A DNA stretch of 64,000 nucleotides from Mugil cephalus (taxonomy: Eukaryota > Chordata > Actinopteri > Mugiliformes > Mugilidae), in the NCBI RefSeq assembly GCF_022458985.1, contig NC_061781.1, forward strand, positions 16,957,001-17,021,000. The letters run 5' to 3'. This document shows positions 57,191 through 64,000 of the stretch, in pieces. The stretch's first letter is position 1. Every line of letters starts with the position of its first letter. The notes beneath the pieces were generated by a model. The model searched no databases and was not told the DNA's origin. It was given only the letters and a program-made list of their open reading frames with translations. The translations under genes and the position numbers were made by a program.

Positions 57191-57662
57191 AAATCTTGCA
57201 CATGCACGACGTCCTCAGATGCACACCGGTCTCTTGTGAGAAACTGAAGGCTGTGAAACTGAGAAGTGGTGTAATAGTAAAGAGAGAGCAGGGCGAGAGT
57301 TCCGATAAGAGAGGAAAGTGCCTCGCTTCAAACCTGTCCTAACAAACTCTTGACTGATGGAACAGGGGATGTACCTGATGGCACACTTGAGCCCACTACT
57401 CTCTCATGGAGAACATTAATAATTACTACAAGAGGAACAAATGGACGAACTGGAAAGGGGGGAGCATCTTGAGCCGGATGCAGCACATGGAGACGACACA
57501 ACTTTTAACGTTGATGTTTGGCTATGATCACTGACAATTATTTATAGATGGTCTGTACATAGATACTGGGAGTCAACCCACTATATTCAAATACATAGTA
57601 TTTCAGTGAATTACCTGAAGTATTCGTATTATATTGTGTTGTATACTAATGAAACAGTGTGC

Positions 57663-57668
57663 ATTAAA
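57663..57668 (+). terminator. CD200R-like polyadenylation signal (candidate)
   Basis: ATTAAA about 470 nt after the stop codon; no nearer AATAAA was seen. Confidence 0.45.
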
Positions 57669-57679
57669 ATACATTTACA

Positions 57680-59970
57680 CACACTGATATCATTTTAGCT
57701 ACATTCTTCACAACTACTGAGAACACTGATAAGCAAACAGGTTATGGCAAAAGTCACTTTATGAAAAACTAAAATAGTCCCGTTTTTATCTCCGGTCTAT
57801 ATTTAGTGTCACAGTGACTTTTACATCTTTCGTAGACAAAAAACAAAACTGATACTTCACTGCGTGGTGGTTATCTGTGGTAGGGCATGAAAAGACACTG
57901 ACTGTAAACCAGAGACCAAATACACTGTATAAACCTATTACCGAGATGGTATGAACCAGAAAAAGGAGCTATTGTGCCCTCTACCGGCAGATATATGGAA
58001 GTAGTCATTTCTAACAGCTTGACATGTCGGAATTTTGTGACGAAACACATAAATTAAAAAAAGGGTTAAATGACTGCGCTCTGCGAGCAACAGTCAGGTA
58101 AAGAGACATTTTCTCCGCTACCTATGTGAACAATGGAGAATGAACTCCACGGTCGCCTTTCAGCACGAAATACTTTCCACCATGTATCTGGATGGGCCGT
58201 GCCTGTCCGCTCTTGTATGCATGACAGACCCCTTTGATTAAGAGAGGCAAAACCTGTTTCAATTTGCATACCGGCATGTCATAAACTTGAAATTTGTGAA
58301 CCCAAAGCTTCCTTCCGCCATGTTATTTTCCATTGCACATATTGATTGCTTGCATTTTCTTGTGCAGAGAAAGAGGAAACTGATTTCGGTGTAACAAATT
58401 TATTTCTGCTTAGAGGTGATGAGTCATTTGGCATATCAAGAAAATGTACAGCCAGACTGCTGAATGCATTAGCATGATTTCCACTCCAAAGTAGTTACAA
58501 AAACCTTGTTGGGTGTTGTTTGAGGCAGCGAGATAACTGCGGCGACTTTATTCGTGTAAATTTATCGACGCTGAAGCAGAATAATGACAGAAAGAGTAAG
58601 TTGGTACACTTTTAATTTGCTAACACTAAAAAAAAAAAAAGTTAAAAAAAATCGACTGAAAAAAGTCCACATACAGTAAATTAAGCTATATTGTAAAGAT
58701 TCATATTCATCAATTAAATCATATAAATAATACACTGACACAGACAAAACATGTGTACATGTAAAAAGAAATCACAAAAATTATAAATTCTTAAGTTTTA
58801 AATATACTGTATATCTGTAGTACATTTAGGAAGTGTGCAGTACTTCTTAGCTGCAATGCGAGCTCAAAATTGGAATTGCAAATTACAGTATATGTGGGTA
58901 ACTTTCTATCCTACATTTCACGTGGCACAAACCTCACAAAATGTGTTATTGTGCAGAAAGACAAATTGCATTTTAGGCATTGGTAACCTTTTCAGTAAAG
59001 GCTGGTTAGGGCAACTAGACGTGGGTTTTGGTTGTGAAACTTCGGTTAAGGTGGAGCTTGGCTTTCGTTGTGCTTCAGCAGTGCCTTGATAAAGATAAAG
59101 ATCAAGCCTCCATCTGCTGTAGGAAATCCTGACATCGGATGTGCTCACATTAGTCGATTCATGAGAGGCACAAAGTCACAGTCACAACTACTTTCTGTGC
59201 AGCCTATCGTTGTTTTAGCACACGCACCACATGCTTAAAAGGCCAAACACACTGAACACCTTCTGTTCTCATGACTATTTTTGGACAAACAAGAAACTGA
59301 CGCCGTCAAAAGTAATGTAAAAAATTCAACAAGTAGTGGCTGTAAGACTCTCAGACATTCAAGGCGTAACGACTGGTAGTTAGTGAGAGGCTTTGCGATG
59401 GTTGCTGCCGACCTTAGAGAGCATTCAAACACAATTTTCGACAGCTTTCAATGGGGTGACAATGTGAAATAGTTTCCTGAATTCTCAGTACCACACCCAC
59501 TGACTTCTTCCAAAAATAAAAATTCAACACGCGGCTTCAAAACATCATTCATTCAGGTCAACGGTGAAACTCGTCACAGCACTTCCAAAGCCACTGGATC
59601 GGCTGCTGTTCTGGGAAAAATTATTGACTTTCAAGTCCTCAAACTCAACCGCTGGATTAAGTTTTCTCTCCGTCTGGCCACTTCCAGATATTTCGCTGAT
59701 TTCATGACGTCTTGTGAATCAATTCTCCTGAGTCCCCTCCGTTAAAAGTTCAAATTCAAATTTGTCCTCTTGAGAACAGTTGTAGTCTGGTCTATGGTTG
59801 CCTCAAAGGTGGAAAGGAGGATCTTGAGGCTAGGCTTTTCAACCGCCAGCTTGTGCCGGTTGAAAACCACTGTTTCTCAGGTGATGAGTTCATTTGTACC
59901 ATTACAAGACGGGTGACATGCATGGATGTAATCTGTTTGTCTTGCATCTTGCAATGGTGGTTTGCGCTTA
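57680..59970. other. Stretch between the two convergent immune genes
   Basis: Contains the unresolved 3' UTR of the GCSAM-like gene, read leftward from 59971. An AATAAA on the - strand at 58399-58404 is one candidate end. ctctaccggcag (about 57979) and the 58060-58290 area look like dispersed repeat debris. No further exon chain seen on either strand. Confidence 0.4.
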
Positions 59971-61342
59971 TTACCCCATGAGCACATAATCATCTGCACA
60001 CTCCTCCTTAGACGAGCACTCAGATTCGACTGCGGGTGGATCTGCTGCCGGGATATTAACTGTGGCGTAGTCACAATCATCGTCACTGGTGGCCCTGGTC
60101 CTTCTTGACACTTTGGCAGTGGTGTGGTTGATAGAGGCGTACATTACGTCGTCTGCCTGTCAGGAGAGAATGCACGGATAGTAAGTCACCCTTCTTTGTT
60201 ATTTTATTTCATTTCTATTTTTGATCAGCTCTTCTGCAGCCTGCACAGTTTTTTTTTTAAGTAATTTGGCTTCCTGCTAATGAAATATAGAACTCCTCTT
60301 ACAACAGAGGCCCTACACTGAAGTTTACCCAGTATGCAAATCCAACCCATATCACGAAAGCACAGACATAAACCCAAGGGAGGCTGCTAGCTGATAGATA
60401 TGGAGATTTATGGTCAACAGGAATAGACTCAACACAGAGAGAACTACCTTATTATCAGTGTTTTTATCATCAGAGTCCCCTGAAAGACAAAATGGAAAGT
60501 TATTCCCACATACTGTATACACATAATGACCAATTTATATTATTAAATGTTATGAATACTTATGTAGATGTGGTTATACCTTTTCTTTTCTCCTTTTGCC
60601 TGAAAGTAAAAGGAAATTGAGAAGATTAAATCAACACAGGATCACACACAGGTCAGTGGAACAAGTTCGTCCAAAACTGTAGCTTAACTCAACATTTATG
60701 ACTCCAATCCAAAACATAAAACATGCAAAAACACTATCTGCTGCGCCTTATCGGGGGATATTTACCACACAACAGTGTTCCCTTGACAGCTAGACGCATG
60801 AGAACATGTGCCGCAACAGGAAACACTTTGCATCGGCCCTACAACCGACATCTGTCTATTATAAACCATCACTAACTAGAAGGTCAGGAACAACAAGTGC
60901 TTTCAGGACCACTCTCGCACATGTTTGTGTGTTCGTGTGAAATATGTCCTAGTTAGCAGATAGGTAATTTCTTCATAACCGACTCAGCGTCGGCAGTGAC
61001 ACTTGGCTGGAACTGAGTCTATTTAAATCCAGTAACCGCTATTTCCTTGCTAAAGCAAATACAGAAGCTGCTCACCACAAACCGGAAAAACAAACAAAAA
61101 ACCAAACTACAACAGCATTTCTTTTAAATAAACACTTTTAGCCTCCTTTTTTTTATTGCGGCCTTTAACTACATCATGTTGTAATTTAATTACCCTTATC
61201 TTTAAGCTAGTTTCTGTTTATGCTGCAGTAATTTAAAAACAAATAACACCACGATGTTGGAGATGTTACGTTGTGGTGCTGTTGTCTTCCTACTTATGTG
61301 GAGTGCCAGTGTGATTACTCACCTTGAAATGCAGTTTCCCAT
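59971..61342 (-). CDS. gcsam: GCSAM-like myristoylated tyrosine-motif adaptor (4 coding exons, 85 aa)
   Basis: A very small gene split over tiny exons: 61342-61323, 60599-60580, 60479-60448, 60156-59971 (20, 20, 32, 186 nt), with good donors and acceptors and matching phases. The start MGNCIS is an N-myristoylation signal (Gly2, Ser6) with Cys4 for palmitoylation, then a Lys/Arg stretch: a lipid-anchored inner-membrane protein. The last exon holds three tyrosine motifs: VMYASI (ITIM-type), CDYATV and DDYVLM near the C-terminus. The spacing and wording YASINH, DYATVNIPAADP and DDYVLM parallel YTLINH, EYSLLHMPSTDP and DEYELLM in human GCSAM (HGAL, 178 aa), which also has an MGN start. Human GCSAM lies at 3q13.2 near CD200R1, which supports orthology. 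The symbol is by homology from memory. The human middle region is missing. Alternatives are GCSAML or an unrelated adaptor. Confidence 0.72.
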
Positions 61343-61457
61343 GATGATCCCACAGAGTTTCTGGTTGCTGGAGAACAACCCTAAGCCTGTAGTAGACACT
61401 GATGTCACAGATGTGTCTGCTGCTGCTCTTCAAAACGCACACAGGCCACAGCAGAAG

Positions 61458-61532
61458 AGAGAGAGAGAGGGTAGCAGGGGGAGAGAGAGACAGAGAGAGA
61501 GAGTGAGAGAGAGAGAGGGGAAGGAGGGGGAG
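61458..61532 (+). repeat. (GA)n purine tract upstream of the GCSAM-like gene
   Basis: Imperfect GA-rich run just 5' of the GCSAM-like first coding exon (reading as CT-rich on its own strand). GAGA-type tracts can sit in promoters, but no role is shown. Confidence 0.85.
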
Positions 61533-61639
61533 TCTATACAACGGCTTATCTGTGTGGTATTCTGATTTCCTGTGCACGAAGACAAACACGACACAAACAA
61601 TAATTAATGCAAATCCGTGTACTGACGTGGTCAAACTAC

Positions 61640-63390
61640 TTTTGTTATCAGCCCTCTAAATGTCAAGAGTGCAAACAACTTTATTCCTAGTAGACACAGT
61701 TGCCTTCCAGTGAATAAACAGCAAACTGTTGTCCGCTACATGTTTCGGCAGCTATTTCAAACCGGCCGTCATCAGCTCACTCCCATCTGACACGAAACAG
61801 GTAGATGCATGTGAGGTCGCGCTGATCCTATCTGTGATGTTGCTGCGTGGTCTCGTTTGCATGATTGTGCAGAAGTTTTACATGTACACTGGGATGTTTA
61901 GTTTTCTTTACAAGGGGTGTCTGTTGTCTTAAAAAAAAAAAAAAAAGAAAGAAAACAGGTGTTATGATCGTACAGAGGTATTTCTGCAATGTGAACCAGT
62001 CAGTAAAATGTCAGATGTTTGGGATGAGGTAGATTTATTAAATAAAGAAATATAAATATATTCGGAATTTTCTGGACCAAACCATGAGTTCATTTTTACG
62101 GTCAACAATGTGTGTATGTGGTAGGTATGTCTGCTGAAGTGCTAAAATGCTAAATATATCTAATCAGTCAACACCTGTAAGCTAAAAATAATTCATTTCC
62201 GGACACAGTACTTCAAATGTGTTGCTTTCATAATAGGCCACAACTTGACGATGTCCCAATAATACAGACATCCAATTCAGTATATTTGTACTTCTGTTTG
62301 ACCGCGACTGAAGACTGAATTAAAGAACCCTCTTGAGATGAAGATGAGAGATGAAACCTAAAACACGTCCAGTAACACTGTGGTGTAGTTTTCATGTGCG
62401 TTTAATCTCAATTTTCGAACACGCCCACTGGAAACGGACTGCTAGGTCAGATGGAGGTAACACATGAATGAAGACACTGCAATAAGCACTGCAAGGCTGG
62501 ACACAGAAAAGGTGGCTACGTTTACTGTATAAAGAAGGCAAGAATTGTGTTGATAAAGGTACAGATTCAGATTCAGAATGCTCTATTTGTACCTGTGTGT
62601 GGGGCAATTTAAGGCACATCTTAAAAGGGGTACATCTTAAAAATGAAACTACAGTACTTGTATATGAGAAATAATTAGCAATTAGCAACGAGATGGTCTA
62701 AACCCAGACTATCCCAGAGTTTTGAAATGTAGAAATGTTCCAGGCTATCTTCACATCTGTCCCTCTGAGGCCTGTGACAAACAGCATTTGTTTGGCTGAA
62801 AAGAGTAATGCTCATTTGTTTCCAGCCCTCAGCTTCTACAGGAGACGGAGCCGGGGCTGAAGAAAAAAAATATGAGCACAGAAATTCAACTTACCACCAT
62901 CTGCTGGTTGCATCGATCTTTGCGTTGGCCACATGCCATGATAGGGAACATGACTCAAGATGAAAAACTACATCCGCACAAAGGGGTTTGCTTCTTGTTC
63001 TCTGGAACTGCATCGGTTGCAGAGAACAAAATAAGGATGTGCTGACCTCACAACAACGTTTCCTCGTGTGAAGCAAGACATTCGGTTAACGTGGAAATCA
63101 AAAAACCCCACAGGGCTTGACCTTCTCGTGCTTTTCTTTTTTTATCTTCTTCCTTTTTACTTTCTTTCTTCTTTGGTAAAACTGGAACACCACAGCACGA
63201 CCATAACGTTACAGCACAGGCTCTGAATGAACCATTCAGCAATCAGACTTGTGAATGAATGGCAGCTACTGCTTCAGGTGCTAGCTAGCAGTGCACATGT
63301 TTGCTTAGACAGATAACATGCAAAAGGATGGAATCATTTCATAAAGCTAATGACAACATTCATCTGGTCAGCAGTTCCTGTTGATTTAAT
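61640..63390. other. Intergenic stretch right of the GCSAM-like gene
   Basis: AT-rich with an A-run at 61931 and a LINE-like tail motif (cagattcagattcagaatgct) at 62561. No exon chain recognised. Confidence 0.45.
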
Positions 63391-63392
63391 AC

Positions 63393-63660
63393 GCATGGAT
63401 CAGCCATAACATTATGATTTTGTTGGTTAAAATTGTGTAGGTCCCCCTTTTGCTGCCGAAACGGGGCCTCAGTCAGAGTTGTCTGCCCAGCACATCCCAC
63501 AGATGCTCGATTGGATTGAAACCTGGGGAATGTGTAGGCCGAGCCAACACCTTGAACTCACCGTTGTGTTACATGAATCATTCCAGTCACTATCCAGCTC
63601 AAAGAGGGAACCAACTGCCCTCAGGTGATGAAGATGTGCACAGGTGACCCCTGGTGCAAA
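63393..63660 (+). mobile_element. Tc1-like element fragment (best-preserved left end of its family)
   Basis: Begins cagccataacattatgattt, then gtgtaggtcccccttttgct, cccacagatgctcgattgga and cctggggaatgtgtaggcc, matching the common teleost Tc1 family also found at 17565 and 42930. Truncated on the right; no intact transposase. Confidence 0.65.
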
Positions 63661-63935
63661 AAGGCATTTAATCTAATTTCTCAGTTTCTGAAAGAGATCC
63701 AGAGTTCGTCTCTGCATCTCTGACTTGTAGAATGAAATGGAAAAGGGAAAACTCAATTCGTTTTTTTTTTTCACATGTGTGCACACCGGAAACTATATTA
63801 TTTCATGTTACAATAGCACACACATGTGCTGGATGGTTACAGATTGCAGGTGGGAGGTCAGGAAGTGGTGAGTTTATCAGAAGTGAAATGAACCCCGGCT
63901 GTAGCTGCAGCCGAACATTCGAAGAGGTTCGGGTC

Positions 63936-64000
63936 ATGAGCATGTTGAGCAAAATGGACACACTGATTTACCTGGTGATATATTGCTGCTTCACATGTGT
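63936..64000 (+). CDS. Possible signal-peptide exon of a further gene, cut by the window end
   Basis: ATG at 63936 (or in-frame ATG codons at 63942 and 63954) opens a frame running off the window. It encodes a short polar start followed by a hydrophobic segment, MDTLIYLVIYCCFTC, resembling a secretory signal peptide. Its place beside the CD200R-like and GCSAM-like genes makes another immune receptor plausible, but only about 21 codons are visible and chance is a real alternative. Confidence 0.3.
   Translation, partial: MSMLSKMDTLIYLVIYCCFTC

Noticed and set aside
61254-61565. + strand ORF whose start resembles a signal peptide
   Set aside because: It overlaps the GCSAM-like first exon antisense and then reads into a GA microsatellite; the opposite strand has the better exon structure.

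Overview
The window is vertebrate nuclear DNA, almost certainly from a teleost fish. Coding information is split into small exons with GT-AG introns. The intergenic and intronic DNA is full of Tc1-like and hAT-like transposon debris, miniature inverted-repeat elements and (CA)n tracts, as is common in ray-finned fishes. No operons, CRISPR arrays, rRNA or tRNA genes were recognised. I rebuilt five genes by hand, exon by exon, checking that splice phases agree.

Layout: (1) 1-2,080 is AT-rich non-coding DNA upstream of gsk3b. (2) 2,080-36,320 holds gsk3b on the + strand: CCAAT-box promoter region, 5' leader with a short uORF, 11 coding exons (421 aa) and a roughly 3.3 kb 3' UTR. (3) 36,320-37,600 separates convergent genes and contains a 372-bp foldback element. 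(4) 37,600-43,750 holds nr1i2 (pregnane X receptor) on the - strand: 8 coding exons, 446 aa. (5) 45,300-49,810 holds cfap91/maats1 on the - strand: 17 coding exons, 740 aa, with an RFX X-box just upstream. (6) 50,000-53,600 is intergenic, with a truncated L1-like LINE and an (ATAAT)n satellite. (7) 53,634-57,670 holds a CD200 receptor-like gene on the + strand: 7 coding exons, 302 aa. (8) 59,971-61,342 holds, tail-to-tail with it, an 85-aa predicted myristoylated tyrosine-motif adaptor that I read as a GCSAM-like gene (- strand, 4 coding exons). (9) 63,936-64,000 is the start of a possible further secreted or membrane protein, cut by the window end.

The order gsk3b - nr1i2 - cfap91, with nr1i2 and cfap91 on one strand and gsk3b opposing, matches human 3q13.33 as I know it. 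CD200R and GCSAM both map to human 3q13.2, so their presence here supports the two immune-gene assignments. Functionally the window joins a housekeeping kinase (GSK3B, Wnt and insulin signalling), a xenobiotic nuclear receptor, an axonemal protein and a small immune-signalling cluster.

Points most worth a second look: the GCSAM-like micro-adaptor; an in-frame 18-nt candidate microexon in gsk3b intron 1; the CD200R tail with its NPxY motif altered to NSIY; a three-copy non-autonomous transposon family, one copy nested in a Tc1 element; and an internally deleted hAT element that still carries part of its BED zinc finger.
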